DNA of 64,000 nt from Pontixanthobacter luteolus (GCF_009828095.1 NZ_WTYP01000001.1:1550001-1614000), one strand, 5' to 3'; numbered from the stretch's first letter, positions 44,413 to 54,038 are shown. Numbers and translations are program-made. Notes: generated by a model not told the origin, from the sequence alone.

Positions 44413-45062
44413 CCATCAAATTGGCCGTATTCGATTGCGACGGCACGCTTGTCGACGGGCAGGCAAGTATTTGTGAAGCGATGGAGATCGCCTTCCAAAC
44501 CGCAGATCTGCCCCCGCCAGACCGTCACGACATTCGGCGCATCGTCGGGCTCAGCCTGCCGCAGGCGCTTGGCCATCTGGCACCCGACGCCAGCGGCAGG
44601 CAGCGCGCAGCCGCGGTCGACGCCTACAAGGACGCGTTTCGCACCAGCCGTCTGGAAGGAAGATTGCAGGAACCGCTTTTCCAGGGGATCAAGCCGCTGC
44701 TTGACCGGCTGCTGGCCGCTGACTGGACGCTGGCAGTCGCCACCGGGAAATCCGACCGGGGGCTCTATTCTTGCCTGATGATGCACGGCCTGAGCGATCA
44801 TTTCGTGTCTTGCCAGACAGCCGACAGGCATCCATCCAAACCCCATCCCGACATGCTCCATGCCGCAATCGAAGAAGTGGGTGCGAGCGTGGCGGATGCG
44901 GTGATGATCGGAGACACCACCTTCGATATCGAAATGGCCAAGGCCGCCGGCGTTCGCCCCATCGGCGTCGATTGGGGCTATCACACCCCGGCCGAACTCA
45001 CAGGCGCCGGAGCAGAGGCTATCGCCGCCAGCCCATCACATCTTGGAGACATCCTGATATGA
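44409..45062 (+). CDS. HAD-superfamily phosphatase, phosphoglycolate phosphatase-like
   Basis: A 217-residue hydrolase of the haloacid dehalogenase superfamily. Motif I is AVFDCDGTLVDGQ with the nucleophile Asp and the acid/base Asp two residues on; motif II is LAVATGKSDRGL; motif III/IV is SKPHPDML ... VMIGDTTFDIEMAKAAGV, with a Gly-Asp pair for magnesium. A helical cap lies between motifs I and II, as in Gph. Likely substrates are phosphoglycolate or other small phosphate esters. The start overlaps paiB and the stop overlaps the next small gene, each by four bases. Confidence 0.9.
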   Translation: MTIKLAVFDCDGTLVDGQASICEAMEIAFQTADLPPPDRHDIRRIVGLSLPQALGHLAPDASGRQRAAAVDAYKDAFRTSRLEGRLQEPLFQGIKPLLDRLLAADWTLAVATGKSDRGLYSCLMMHGLSDHFVSCQTADRHPSKPHPDMLHAAIEEVGASVADAVMIGDTTFDIEMAKAAGVRPIGVDWGYHTPAELTGAGAEAIAASPSHLGDILI

Positions 45063-45280
45063 TCCAGAACAATGACGATGCAGTCGCCCGCACGCGGTAT
45101 TTCATCATCTCGCTGACCCGCCTGTTCGGGGCAATCATGCTCATTCTGGGCATTCTCGTGGTCAACGGAACCATCGGCTGGCCGGATATTGCCGGATACG
45201 CGCTGATCGTGGTCGGGATCGCCGATACTTTCCTGATCCCGCAACTTCTGGTGCGCCGGTGGAGGACACCCCCGCAATGA
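45059..45280 (+). CDS. Small two-helix membrane protein
   Basis: A 73-residue protein, starting MIQNNDDAVARTRYFIISLT at the ATG on 45059-45061. Two hydrophobic segments (LTRLFGAIMLILGILVV and IAGYALIVVGIADTFLI) are joined by a short NGTIGWPD turn; the end is LVRRWRTPPQ. It has no named family that I recognise, although similar short proteins are encoded beside ATP12 genes in sphingomonads. The start overlaps the HAD gene stop and the stop overlaps the ATP12 start, both by ATGA, so it is probably translated by coupling. Its place next to ATP12 hints at a role at the membrane ATP synthase (inference). Confidence 0.75.
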   Translation: MIQNNDDAVARTRYFIISLTRLFGAIMLILGILVVNGTIGWPDIAGYALIVVGIADTFLIPQLLVRRWRTPPQ

Positions 45281-45972
45281 AGCGGTTTTACACGGACGTC
45301 TCGGTCAACAGCGGTAATGATGCGTACTGGATTGAACTGGATGGCCGGCCGGTCAAGACTGCCTTGGGCAACCGGCAGATGCTGCCGAACAGGGCACTTG
45401 CTGAAGATATGGCGCAAGAATGGTCTGCGCAGGGCGATCCGATCGACGTGAACCTGTTTCGCCGCCGCGACCTGGCCGATTATGCCATCGACCTGATTTC
45501 GCCCGACACGGATGCCGCTGCCGCGAAGCTTCTGCCATTTCTGGAAACTGACACACTGTGTTACCGCGCCGGCCCGGACGAACCGTTCTTCCGCAGACAG
45601 GAAGAAATCTGGGAGCCGATCATCGAGCGGTTCGAGCAAGACGAAGGTATCCGGTTGGAACGGGTCAGCGGCATCGTCCACCGTCCGCAGCCCGATGCCT
45701 CGCTTGCAAAAATGCGTGAACGTCTGGCCGCGATGGACCATTTTGCGCTGGCTTCGCTGCAAAGCATGACTTCGCTTGCCGCCTCGCTATCAATCGGGCT
45801 TCTGGCAATGGCCGAAGATGCCGATGCCGACGCATTGTGGAATGCCGCCAATCTGGAAGAGGACTGGCAGATCGAACAATGGGGTGAGGACAGCGAAGCG
45901 CAGGCAGTGCGCAAAAGGCGCACCGCAGATTTCATGAACGCATTTGAATTTGCGAGACTGGCCCGCGCCTGA
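45277..45972 (+). CDS. ATP12-family F1-ATPase assembly chaperone
   Basis: A 231-residue protein related to mitochondrial Atp12, which binds the F1 alpha subunit during assembly of ATP synthase; present in alphaproteobacteria. Visible family features are KRFYTDVSVNSGNDAYWIELDGRPVKT at the N-terminus (split), LAEDMAQEWSAQGDPIDV, and the acidic C-terminal part AALWNAANLEEDWQIEQWGEDSEA-like with the conserved E-W pair (LEEDWQIEQWGED). The chosen ATG at 45277 overlaps the previous stop by four bases. It ends the compact operon that starts at crcB and converges on the Mla operon. Confidence 0.9.
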   Translation: MKRFYTDVSVNSGNDAYWIELDGRPVKTALGNRQMLPNRALAEDMAQEWSAQGDPIDVNLFRRRDLADYAIDLISPDTDAAAAKLLPFLETDTLCYRAGPDEPFFRRQEEIWEPIIERFEQDEGIRLERVSGIVHRPQPDASLAKMRERLAAMDHFALASLQSMTSLAASLSIGLLAMAEDADADALWNAANLEEDWQIEQWGEDSEAQAVRKRRTADFMNAFEFARLARA

Positions 45973-45989
45973 GCGCGGCCGCGCCGGGT

Positions 45990-46607
45990 TTATCCGCCTG
46001 CAACCCAATCTGCGACTTGCCCCGCAACATCGTTAGCCGCACGGTTCAGCCCATCTCCGACCGGCCCCGCTTCCGCCAGGATGCCGGGTTGCACGCTTTC
46101 GAAGCGGCGGGTTTGCAATGCGCCGTCAGGCTCGCTGCGAATGGCATCGAAACGCACAATCACCGATGATGTGCGAGCATCATAGCCGAATTCGCGCAAG
46201 GTCCCTCGAATGGTCGAAGCAGCGCCAACGCCCGGATCATCCCCGTCGATCACCAGCCCGCCGGTGCGGGTACGCAGTGTTTCGGCCAGCAATGTACGGA
46301 ACAGGCGCGACGGCTTCTCAACCCAGACCGCGTCTTTCAGATAGGCGATTTCGGTTGCATCGACCTGCACCGGCACCCGGGCAACACTCAGCCGGGCGGA
46401 TGTTTCAGGTTCCAGAACCTTTATCGCAGTCGCTCTGCTACCGGCGGTCCCCGTTCCTGCAGGGGCAGAGGCGGTGGCTGTCAGCGTCAGCAGGCTTTCG
46501 GGCGGTTCGGACGACAGGCTGATGCACCCGGACAGGGCGATCACAGCCATGGCGGCGGCACCGTTACGGATCATGGCCAACATCGGCGGGTTCCTCTTGT
46601 CTTTCAT
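45990..46607 (-). CDS. ABC-type transport auxiliary lipoprotein (PqiC-like)
   Basis: A 205-residue outer-membrane lipoprotein of the ABC transport auxiliary (DUF330/PqiC) family, probably the outer-membrane acceptor of the lipid transport system encoded just upstream. The signal is GAAAMAVIALSGCISL with the lipobox LSGC. The mature part shows family motifs YLKDAVWVEKPSRLFRTLLAETL and IRGTLREFGYDAR. It may begin at one of several ATGs; the farthest at 46605-46607 overlaps the mlaD-like stop by four bases (ATGA) and is used here; nearer ones at residue 9 or 12 would give a more typical signal peptide. Confidence 0.87.
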   Translation of the reverse strand: MKDKRNPPMLAMIRNGAAAMAVIALSGCISLSSEPPESLLTLTATASAPAGTGTAGSRATAIKVLEPETSARLSVARVPVQVDATEIAYLKDAVWVEKPSRLFRTLLAETLRTRTGGLVIDGDDPGVGAASTIRGTLREFGYDARTSSVIVRFDAIRSEPDGALQTRRFESVQPGILAEAGPVGDGLNRAANDVAGQVADWVAGG

Positions 46608-47554
46608 GGCTCATACTCCGGCAGCGGTTTGGAACCGAGCAGCGACCCCGCCCCTTCGTTCTCCAGCCGTTCGGTAACGCTGCGCAGTGCCTTGCTGGTG
46701 GCACGCAGGTCTTCCAGCGTCGCCTCTGCAGCAGGCAAGGTTTCGGTCGACAGCTGGCGCGCGGCAGGCCGTGCATCTTCCAGCGTGTCGCTGAGCGATT
46801 TCGCCGCCGTGTTCGCAGTGCCCAGTGTCTCGCGCAGCTGCTTTGCCAGGGAAGCGCCTTCGCTGTTGAGCAACTGGTCGGTCGAATCGGTGACCTTTTC
46901 GAACGAATCCAGCGCCTCACCGGCTTCTTTCAAGGTATTTTCCAGCTCCGCCATGGTCGATTTGATTTGCGGGGCCGTGTCGGCAAGCTCGTCGGTCATC
47001 CGGTTGGTATTGCGAAGGATACCGGCAATCTCGCCCTGGTTCTTGTCAGAAAGCAGCTCGGTCATCCGCTCGGTCAGCGTCGCCAGACGTTCGAGCAGCA
47101 GCGGCGCATTGGACAGGATCGCCCCGAAGCCGCCGGCCTTTGGCGGGATCTGCGGAACGCCGTCTTCAAGGCAGGATGTTGTTTCGCAAGTAATTGGCGG
47201 TGCGCCCTGACGCGCGCCATCAAGCAGGATGGTTGAAACGCCGGTAAACGATCCCTGGATGGTCGCTGTCGTCCCCATCAGGATGGGAACCTCTTCCTTC
47301 ACCCGGATACGCACGCGGACGAAACTGGGATCGTTTTCATAGATCGCGATCTGCGTCACCTGACCGGCGGGCACGCCTGCGAAAGACACTTGCGATCCGT
47401 TGGCCAGCCCGTCGACCGATTGCTGGAACAGGATATCGTAATCCTTCTGCGCACCCTGGCCCAACTGAGCGATCCAGATGATGAATGCGGCCAAAGCGGC
47501 AAGCAGCAGCAAGGTGATCGTACCGACCCACAGATGATTTGCACGCGTTTCCAT
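46604..47554 (-). CDS. mlaD: MlaD-family lipid-binding MCE protein
   Basis: Periplasmic substrate-binding subunit of an Mla-type phospholipid transporter. The 316-residue protein has one N-terminal membrane helix (VGTITLLLLAALAAFIIWIAQLG) and one MCE domain (YDILFQQSVDGLANGSQVSFAG; VGQVTQI-type strand; VRIRVKEEVPILMGTTATIQ). The rest is a long amphipathic helical region with heptads (residues ~150-300), as in larger MCE proteins, ending YEP. It lies between the ATPase gene (9 bases upstream) and the auxiliary lipoprotein. Confidence 0.9.
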   Translation of the reverse strand: METRANHLWVGTITLLLLAALAAFIIWIAQLGQGAQKDYDILFQQSVDGLANGSQVSFAGVPAGQVTQIAIYENDPSFVRVRIRVKEEVPILMGTTATIQGSFTGVSTILLDGARQGAPPITCETTSCLEDGVPQIPPKAGGFGAILSNAPLLLERLATLTERMTELLSDKNQGEIAGILRNTNRMTDELADTAPQIKSTMAELENTLKEAGEALDSFEKVTDSTDQLLNSEGASLAKQLRETLGTANTAAKSLSDTLEDARPAARQLSTETLPAAEATLEDLRATSKALRSVTERLENEGAGSLLGSKPLPEYEP

Positions 47555-47563
47555 ACTGTTTCC

Positions 47564-48418
47564 TTATGCCCCGCCCTTGCGCGGCTTGTCCATCGAACGT
47601 GATGCGCTCGAAACTTCCCGTTTGCTTTCGCGCGCCTGTGCGGCCTGTGCTGCGCGTCCACGAGGGCCGGTGAAATAATCCAAAATCCACGGATGCTCTG
47701 TGGCGAGCAGTTCGTCGATCGTACCAACGCCGATGACCTTGCGATCCGCGATCACCGCGACCCGGTCGCAAATCTCATGCAGCGTGTCGAGGTCGTGGGT
47801 GATCAGGAACACCGTCAGGCCCAGCGTATCCTGCAATTCCTTGGTCAGCTTGTCGAACTTGGCCGCGCCAATCGGATCGAGGCCCGCCGTAGGCTCGTCA
47901 AGAAAAAGCAACTCCGGGTCCAGTGCCAGCGCCCTGGCAAGGCCCGCGCGCTTCTTCATCCCGCCGGAAAGTTCCGACGGGTATTTGTTGACCGCTTCTG
48001 CCGGAAGACCCGACATTATCACCTTGTACAGCGCGATCTCGTCGAGCAGCTTCTGGCTAAGTTCGGGGTAAAACTGTTTCAGCGGAACCTGCACGTTTTC
48101 GCCCACTGTCAGGGTCGAAAACAGCGCGCCGCCCTGAAACAACACGCCCCAGCGCGACCGGACGCCAATCTCCTCATCCGGCTCAGCTTCGGTGATCGAA
48201 TTGCCGAACACCTCGATATGCCCCTCATTGGGCCGCTGCAGACCGATGATGGACCGCATCAACACCGACTTACCGGTCCCGGAACCGCCCACTACGCCCA
48301 GGATTTCACCCTGTTTCACTTTCAGAGAGAGATCTTCGTGGACCGTTTGAGTGCCAAACCGGTTGACCAGACCGTCGACCACGATCGGGTACTGGAATTC
48401 ACTTTCTTCGCCGCTCAT
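47564..48418 (-). CDS. mlaF: ABC transporter ATP-binding protein, MlaF type
   Basis: A 284-residue ATPase of the retrograde/anterograde lipid transporter. Walker A is GGSGTGKSVLMRSIIG, the signature motif is ELSGGMKKRAGLARALA, Walker B is LLFLDEPTAGLDP, and the switch His lies in LITHDLDTL. The KKRAGLARALALDPELLF context is specific for the MlaF branch. The ATG at 48416-48418 is used because it overlaps the permease stop (ATGA), as the whole operon is coupled. The C-terminal ~30 residues are polar (AAQAAQARESKREVSSASRS) and exceed the usual family end. Confidence 0.93.
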   Translation of the reverse strand: MSGEESEFQYPIVVDGLVNRFGTQTVHEDLSLKVKQGEILGVVGGSGTGKSVLMRSIIGLQRPNEGHIEVFGNSITEAEPDEEIGVRSRWGVLFQGGALFSTLTVGENVQVPLKQFYPELSQKLLDEIALYKVIMSGLPAEAVNKYPSELSGGMKKRAGLARALALDPELLFLDEPTAGLDPIGAAKFDKLTKELQDTLGLTVFLITHDLDTLHEICDRVAVIADRKVIGVGTIDELLATEHPWILDYFTGPRGRAAQAAQARESKREVSSASRSMDKPRKGGA

Positions 48419-49530
48419 CAGCCCCACCCTATTTCGGTGAAGAATACCGCGAAAAACGCGTCCAGCACGATGACCATGAAGATTGCGGAGACAACTGCCA
48501 TCGTGGTGCGCCGCCCGACCTGCTCTGAATCGCCTGCCACTTGCATCCCGTGATAGCACCCGGCGATACCGATAATCAGGCCGAACACCGGCGCTTTGAT
48601 CAGGCCGACCCAAAGGTCATACAGCGGCACGACTTCCTTGATCCGTTCAAGGAAAGTCAGGAACGGTATGCCCAGCGACAGGTCGGCGACCACTGCGCCG
48701 CCAACGATCGCGACAACCGACGAATAAAAGCCCAGCAGCGGCATCATCAAAACCGCCGAAAGAATACGCGGAATCACCAGCGCCTGCAGCGGCGAAATGC
48801 CGATGGTGCGCATCGCGTCGACTTCTTCGGTCAGTTTCATGGTGCCGATTTGCGCGGCGAAGGCAGATCCGGAACGGCCCGCGATCATGATCGCGGTCAT
48901 CAGCACGCCCAGTTCACGCAGGGTGATCCGGCCCACGAGATTGACGGTCAGCGTTTCGGCACCGAACTGCGCCAGCTGCACCGCGCCTTGCTGCGCGATG
49001 ACGATACCGATCAGGAAACTCATCAGGCCGACGATTGGCAGTGCGCGAATACCCACCAGATCAAGCTGGCGGACGACAGCCTTGCCGCGGAACAGGCGCG
49101 GCGAGCGCAGCAATTGGCCCACCGCAATCAGCGTCTGACCGAGGAATCCGACCACGCCCTTGATCCCGCCGACGAATTCTTCGACGAGAACACCGACATG
49201 TTCGGCAGCGCGTTCGTAACCGGGGCGCAAATCCGTCGCTTCCGGTTCGACCTCATTCGCCGATTCGATTTCCTTGAGCAGACGCGAGGCGCGGTCCCCG
49301 GCGCCGACAATCGGCACGCCGAGCCGCGTAGACAGGCGCGCTGCAATCCATGCGCCCACGGTGTCGATTGCGGTTACACCGGACAGATCGACCGCCCCGA
49401 CATCGCCATCCACATCGCGCAGGTCCGCGTCGATTTCGCCAATGGTCGAAACGAGATACGCGCCGGTCAGGGCCAGCACAGGGCCGCTTTCCGCGCGCTC
49501 TTCAATGCTGAAATGGGCCCCGTTATCCAT
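48418..49530 (-). CDS. mlaE: MlaE permease with fused STAS domain
   Basis: Membrane subunit of the lipid ABC transporter. The 370-residue protein is about 110 residues longer than E. coli MlaE: the N-terminal ~100 residues form a STAS domain (VGAVDLSGVTAIDTVGAWIAARL) that in E. coli is the separate protein MlaB. The permease part has the conserved motifs LMSFLIGIVIAQQGAVQLAQFG, MTAIMIAGRSGSAFAAQIGTMK and EEVDAMRTIGISPLQALVIPR. It is the first gene of the operon mlaE-mlaF-mlaD-auxiliary lipoprotein and lies divergent from valS across 79 bases. Confidence 0.94.
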   Translation of the reverse strand: MDNGAHFSIEERAESGPVLALTGAYLVSTIGEIDADLRDVDGDVGAVDLSGVTAIDTVGAWIAARLSTRLGVPIVGAGDRASRLLKEIESANEVEPEATDLRPGYERAAEHVGVLVEEFVGGIKGVVGFLGQTLIAVGQLLRSPRLFRGKAVVRQLDLVGIRALPIVGLMSFLIGIVIAQQGAVQLAQFGAETLTVNLVGRITLRELGVLMTAIMIAGRSGSAFAAQIGTMKLTEEVDAMRTIGISPLQALVIPRILSAVLMMPLLGFYSSVVAIVGGAVVADLSLGIPFLTFLERIKEVVPLYDLWVGLIKAPVFGLIIGIAGCYHGMQVAGDSEQVGRRTTMAVVSAIFMVIVLDAFFAVFFTEIGWG

Positions 49531-49609
49531 ATGACGGAGCTATGCGGCGAAAACTCTCTCCATACAAGCCGTTGCGTGCGCCGGTTGTCGCTGGCAAAGG
49601 CCGGTCACT

Positions 49610-52321
49610 ATGACCACCGAACTCGCCAAGACATTCGATCCGGCTGCCATCGAGCAGCGTTGGTACCAGCACTGGGAAGAACAGGGGCTTTTCCGTCCCG
49701 AGCGTCCCGACGCGCAGCCCTTCACCATCGTGAACCCGCCGCCAAACGTCACCGGCAGCCTGCATATCGGCCATGCGCTGGACAACACGCTGCAGGATAT
49801 CGTGATCCGGTACGAGCGGTTGCGCGGCAAGGATGCGCTGTGGGTGGTCGGCACCGACCATGCGGGCATCGCGACACAGATGGTGGTCGAACGCCAGCTG
49901 GAAGAGAAGCAGGACAAGCGCACCAATTATTCGCGCGAGGAATTTGTCGAGAAGGTCTGGGACTGGAAACGCGAAAGCGGCGGCACCATCACCACCCAGC
50001 TGCGCCGCCTGGGCTGTTCGATGGACTGGAGCCGCGAACAGTTCACCATGGACCCGCATTTCAGCGAGGCCGTGCTCAAGGTCTTCGTCGATCTGTATAA
50101 TGACGGGCTGATCTACCGTGATAAACGGCTGGTCAACTGGGACCCCAAGCTGAAAACCGCGATTTCCGATCTCGAGGTCGAGACGCAGGATATCAAGGGC
50201 AGCTTCTGGCATTTCAAATACCCGCTGGAAGACGGCGTTACGCTGGCTGACGGACGCGACTATATCGAGGTTGCGACCACCCGCCCCGAAACGATGCTGG
50301 CCGACATGGCGGTTGCCGTGCACCCGGATGATGAACGCTACGCCAGCGTTGTCGGCAAGCATGTCGTGCTGCCGATTACCGGCCGCAAGGTTCCGATCGT
50401 CGCGGATGAACATGCCGACCCCGAACTGGGCAGCGGCGCGGTGAAGATCACGCCGGGTCACGATTTCAACGATTTCGATGTCGGCAAGCGCGCAGGCTTT
50501 GCCCCTGCCGATATGCTCAACATGCTCGATGCAGAGGCCAATGTTTGCCAGACGGCAGACGGCCTGGTGCCTGACGAGTTTCTTGGCCTGCACCGTTTCA
50601 AGCGTGACGGTGTGGACGGCGCGCGCGAACTGGTGATTCAGCGCCTGAAGGAACAGGGTTACCTGATCCCGCACATAACCAAGACGAAAAAGGGCGAAGA
50701 GGTCGAACTCGACGCGGAACCGCGCACAATTGCCACCCCGTTTGGCGACCGCGGCGGCGTGGTGATCGAACCATGGCTGACTGACCAGTGGTATGTCGAT
50801 GCCGCGAAACTTGCGGTCGCGCCGATGGAAGCTGTGCGAAACGGCGACATCGAGATTATTCCGCAAAGCTGGGAAAAAACCTTCTTCCACTGGATGGAAA
50901 ACATCCAGCCGTGGTGCATTTCCCGCCAGCTGTGGTGGGGGCACCGGATTCCAGCGTGGTTCGACGAAAGCGGCAATGTGTTCGTCGCCATGACCGAGGA
51001 AGAGGCCCAGGCAAAGGCTGGCGAAGGCGTTACGCTGAAGCGCGATGAAGACGTGCTCGACACGTGGTTTTCCTCCGGCCTGTGGCCTTTTGCCACGCTC
51101 GGCTGGCCCGACGAAAACGCGCCGCTCTATCAAAAGCATTATCCCAACGACCTGCTGATTTCCGGCTTCGACATCCTGTTTTTCTGGGATGCGCGGATGG
51201 CGATGCAGGGGATGCATCTGACCGGTCAGGCCCCTTGGAAACGGCTGTATCTGCACGGTCTGGTCCGCGCGGCAGACGGCTCCAAAATGTCCAAATCAAA
51301 AGGCAATGTGGTCGATCCGCTGGGCCTGATCGATCAATATGGCGCCGATGCGCTGCGGTTCTTCATGGCAGCGATGGAAAGCCAGGGCCGCGACATCAAG
51401 ATGGATGACGAGCGGGTCAAGGGTTACCGCAATTTCGCGACCAAGCTGTGGAACGCGGCCCGTTTTTGCCAAACCAACGGCATCACCGCATCGGCTACCA
51501 TGGAAGCTCCAGAGGCGACCAGCGCGGTCAACCGCTGGATCATTGGCGAAGTTGCCGGAACGCTGACGAAACTGGATGCGGCGATGGCCGATCTGCGTTT
51601 CGATGCGGCGGCCAACATCATCTACCACTTTACATGGGACACATTCTGCGATTGGTATATCGAACTGATCAAAGGCAATTTTGACGAGGAAACGAAGGCT
51701 GTTGCCGGTTGGGTCCTCGACCAGATTCTGGTGATGCTGCACCCGTTCATGCCGTTCGTCACGGAAGAGCTGTGGAATGCACAGGGCGACCGTGCAAACT
51801 ACCCGCTGATTACCGCCAAATGGCCTGAATTTGGAGCGGGTGTCGATGCCGAGGCCAAGTCCGAAGTCGAATGGCTGATCGGTCTGACCAGCGCGGTTCG
51901 CGCCGCCAAGAACGAGCTTGGCATCCCGCCGGGGCAAAAGCTGGAGGCTTATTGCGAGGCACCCAGCCCGCTTGCCGCTGATGCTATTGCCCGCAACAGC
52001 GCGGCGATCGAACGGCTAGCCCGGATCAGCGCGATCCATACCACGCACGCGCCTGAAGGGGCGGCAATGCAGATCGGCGCAGGTTCGGACACGCTGGCAA
52101 TCCCGCTGGAAGGCCTGATCGACATCGATGCGGAAAAGGCCCGCCTGACCAAGGCTCTCGAAGTCTCTGCCAAGGAAGCAAAATCGCTCGAAGGGCGATT
52201 GGGCAACGCGAACTTCGTCGAACGCGCAAAGCCCGAGGCGGTGGAGAAGGCCAAGGCCGACCACGCGCATCACAGCGCCGAAGTCGAACGGCTGACTGCG
52301 GCGCTGGAACGGCTGGGATAA
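49610..52321 (+). CDS. valS: Valyl-tRNA synthetase
   Basis: Class I synthetase that charges tRNA-Val and edits threonine. The 903-residue protein has the HIGH region [20 protein letters not shown] near residue 45 and the KMSKS loop [19 protein letters not shown] near residue 560. The editing domain lies between ([22 protein letters not shown]). The C-terminal ~65 residues form the ValS coiled-coil arm ([24 protein letters not shown]). All parts match the family length. The short gap upstream is shared with the divergent mla operon. Confidence 0.97.
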   Translation: MTTELAKTFDPAAIEQRWYQHWEEQGLFRPERPDAQPFTIVNPPPNVTGSLHIGHALDNTLQDIVIRYERLRGKDALWVVGTDHAGIATQMVVERQLEEKQDKRTNYSREEFVEKVWDWKRESGGTITTQLRRLGCSMDWSREQFTMDPHFSEAVLKVFVDLYNDGLIYRDKRLVNWDPKLKTAISDLEVETQDIKGSFWHFKYPLEDGVTLADGRDYIEVATTRPETMLADMAVAVHPDDERYASVVGKHVVLPITGRKVPIVADEHADPELGSGAVKITPGHDFNDFDVGKRAGFAPADMLNMLDAEANVCQTADGLVPDEFLGLHRFKRDGVDGARELVIQRLKEQGYLIPHITKTKKGEEVELDAEPRTIATPFGDRGGVVIEPWLTDQWYVDAAKLAVAPMEAVRNGDIEIIPQSWEKTFFHWMENIQPWCISRQLWWGHRIPAWFDESGNVFVAMTEEEAQAKAGEGVTLKRDEDVLDTWFSSGLWPFATLGWPDENAPLYQKHYPNDLLISGFDILFFWDARMAMQGMHLTGQAPWKRLYLHGLVRAADGSKMSKSKGNVVDPLGLIDQYGADALRFFMAAMESQGRDIKMDDERVKGYRNFATKLWNAARFCQTNGITASATMEAPEATSAVNRWIIGEVAGTLTKLDAAMADLRFDAAANIIYHFTWDTFCDWYIELIKGNFDEETKAVAGWVLDQILVMLHPFMPFVTEELWNAQGDRANYPLITAKWPEFGAGVDAEAKSEVEWLIGLTSAVRAAKNELGIPPGQKLEAYCEAPSPLAADAIARNSAAIERLARISAIHTTHAPEGAAMQIGAGSDTLAIPLEGLIDIDAEKARLTKALEVSAKEAKSLEGRLGNANFVERAKPEAVEKAKADHAHHSAEVERLTAALERLG

Positions 52322-52423
52322 GGCACGGTGTCGGTGGCGGTATTTTCCTACCCCGCCGATATCTGGCACACCGCGACCATGGAATACGCAGCGACACATT
52401 TCGGGGCAAGCTTCTGGCGCACT

Positions 52424-52464
52424 GCCAGGCGCATTGGCAGGCGCATTGACAGGCGCTCTGGCAG
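52424..52464. repeat. 12-base tandem repeat downstream of valS
   Basis: Three consecutive 12-base units (52424-52435, 52436-52447, 52448-52459) of the form G-C/G/A-CAGGCGCATT, with two to four changes, plus five bases of a fourth. It lies in the 212-base gap between valS and queE, which otherwise shows no convincing gene. Confidence 0.6.
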
Positions 52465-52533
52465 ACCCGGTATTTTCTGCCTCAGGACCGTGTTCCATGT
52501 GTTCCATTCTGTAGGGTTTGCCGGGGGTGAGCC

Positions 52534-53268
52534 GTGCAGCTAGTCCTCGCCACACAGGCGCCGGGGGAGCCAGAAATCTTTGCCTCTGTGCAAGGCGAAG
52601 GCCCTAGCGCCGGGTCGCCCTGCACCTTCGTCCGGCTGTCGCGCTGCAATCTGGCGTGCACATGGTGCGACACCGCCTACACTTGGCATTTTGAAGGCGA
52701 TAACCGCCCGCACCGCAATGCTGAAACTTTCGAACGCAAGGCGAACCAGATCACCCTGAAGGTGGCAGATGTAGCCGCGCGAATTGAGGCGTTGGGACAA
52801 ACCCGGCTGGTCGTGACCGGCGGCGAACCCTTGCTGCAGGCCGCAGCGCTGGGTGAATTGCTCAAACTGCTGCCCGACATGACGGTAGAGATTGAAACCA
52901 ACGGCACCACCACCGCGCCCGGCCATGTCGATGTGTGGATCGACCAGTATAACGTCAGCCCGAAACTGGCACATAGCGGCAATCCGGCGGAACTGGCGCT
53001 GATCCCCGAACGGCTGCGCAGTTATTCGCTGGACGAGCGGGCGTTCTTCAAATTCGTCGTCGCCTCGCCCGGCGATGTTGATGAAGTGGCTGAACTGGTG
53101 CGCACGCACGCGCTGCCCCGCCAGCGGGTATTCCTGATGCCGGAGGGGACCGACAGCGAGACAATCCGTGCCCGCGAACAATGGATGACGCAGGCCTGTC
53201 TCGATCATGGTTTCCGCATGACCGACCGGCTGCACATCCATCTGTTCGGCGATACAAGGGGGACTTGA
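52534..53268 (+). CDS. queE: 7-carboxy-7-deazaguanine synthase
   Basis: Radical-SAM enzyme of queuosine biosynthesis that turns carboxytetrahydropterin into 7-carboxy-7-deazaguanine. The 244-residue protein has the QueE cluster motif SRCNLACTWCDTAYTW (Cys-x3-Cys-x2-Cys) near residue 40, preceded by the typical start IFASVQGEGPSAGSPCTFVRL. TGGEPLLQ binds SAM, and the late segment FLMPEGTDSETI is conserved. The start is a GTG at 52534. The stop overlaps the next start (TGATG). Confidence 0.94.
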   Translation: MQLVLATQAPGEPEIFASVQGEGPSAGSPCTFVRLSRCNLACTWCDTAYTWHFEGDNRPHRNAETFERKANQITLKVADVAARIEALGQTRLVVTGGEPLLQAAALGELLKLLPDMTVEIETNGTTTAPGHVDVWIDQYNVSPKLAHSGNPAELALIPERLRSYSLDERAFFKFVVASPGDVDEVAELVRTHALPRQRVFLMPEGTDSETIRAREQWMTQACLDHGFRMTDRLHIHLFGDTRGT

Positions 53269-54038
53269 TGAGTTATCTTTCCGAAGCATCCGGTTCGCAG
53301 AAAGTCGGCTTTTTCATCGCCGTGGTAATCGCTGGACTGATGGCACGCTTTTTCTGGGCCGGCGGGATCGAGGAATATTTCAACCCGTCCAAGCAGGTCG
53401 AAAACCAGATTGTCGAGGTGCTTGAAGCGCGACCGGGCGATCTGGCCGTGCTGCGGGCGATGGAGCAATCCTTTCCGCTGCAATATGACGAACTGCTCGA
53501 AGCGATGACCGATGCCGGGATGCAAAACGCCCCGCCGGAAATGGTGATCGAAGCTGGCAGCAGGCAATTGGGCCAGTTCATGGCCAGCCATCGCAATGAT
53601 TTTGCTGCTGCCCCGCTGCCTTCGCTTGATGCGGTCGCCGGCAAGGAACGCGAATTGCTGGCATCGCTGCAGCGCGACGAGCCTGTCTACTGCGCCGATT
53701 ACCTGTTCGGCACGCTGATCCCCTCGGACCCGCTGTCGCAGGAAAGCTCGCGATTAATCGGAGAAACCGCAGCCGCGCGTGTCCAGGCGATGGCCGCCGG
53801 ACGCGCTGACCAGCAGCTGCGGCTCGATATTACGCCCGCCATTCTGGACGGCCTCGCAGATACGATGAAAGACGAAGGCGCGAGCGCTCAGCAATTGGCA
53901 GTGATCTTCGGCGACGCGGATTCGGCCACGCTCAGCGCAGAGCAGCAATGCGATTCGGCATTGCGGATGCTTTCCAGCATCGAGAGCCAAACGGACACGC
54001 GGCGAGCCTTGCTGATCGGCAAGATGCTCGCCCGGTAA
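53268..54038 (+). CDS. Membrane-anchored protein of unknown function
   Basis: A 256-residue protein with one N-terminal membrane helix (KVGFFIAVVIAGLMARFFWAG), then a mainly helical soluble part (residues ~45-250) probably in the periplasm. It has two cysteines, in EPVYCADYLF and EQQCDSALRM, about 95 residues apart. I recognise no family. The ATG at 53268 overlaps the queE stop by one base, which suggests coupling, but nothing links it to queuosine synthesis. It converges on the HerA-like gene with only six bases between the stops. Confidence 0.72.
   Translation: MSYLSEASGSQKVGFFIAVVIAGLMARFFWAGGIEEYFNPSKQVENQIVEVLEARPGDLAVLRAMEQSFPLQYDELLEAMTDAGMQNAPPEMVIEAGSRQLGQFMASHRNDFAAAPLPSLDAVAGKERELLASLQRDEPVYCADYLFGTLIPSDPLSQESSRLIGETAAARVQAMAAGRADQQLRLDITPAILDGLADTMKDEGASAQQLAVIFGDADSATLSAEQQCDSALRMLSSIESQTDTRRALLIGKMLAR

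Noticed and set aside
48541-50100. 519-codon plus-strand frame opposite mlaE and running into valS
   Set aside because: It crosses two real genes of opposite direction, and its sequence is dominated by His, Arg, Gln and Asp as in antisense shadows.
49523-51256. 577-codon minus-strand frame opposite valS
   Set aside because: Antisense shadow of valS; no start site, no domain.
52328-52543. 71-codon plus-strand frame between valS and queE
   Set aside because: Starts at a GTG without a ribosome site, contains the tandem repeat as Arg-rich sequence and overlaps the queE start.
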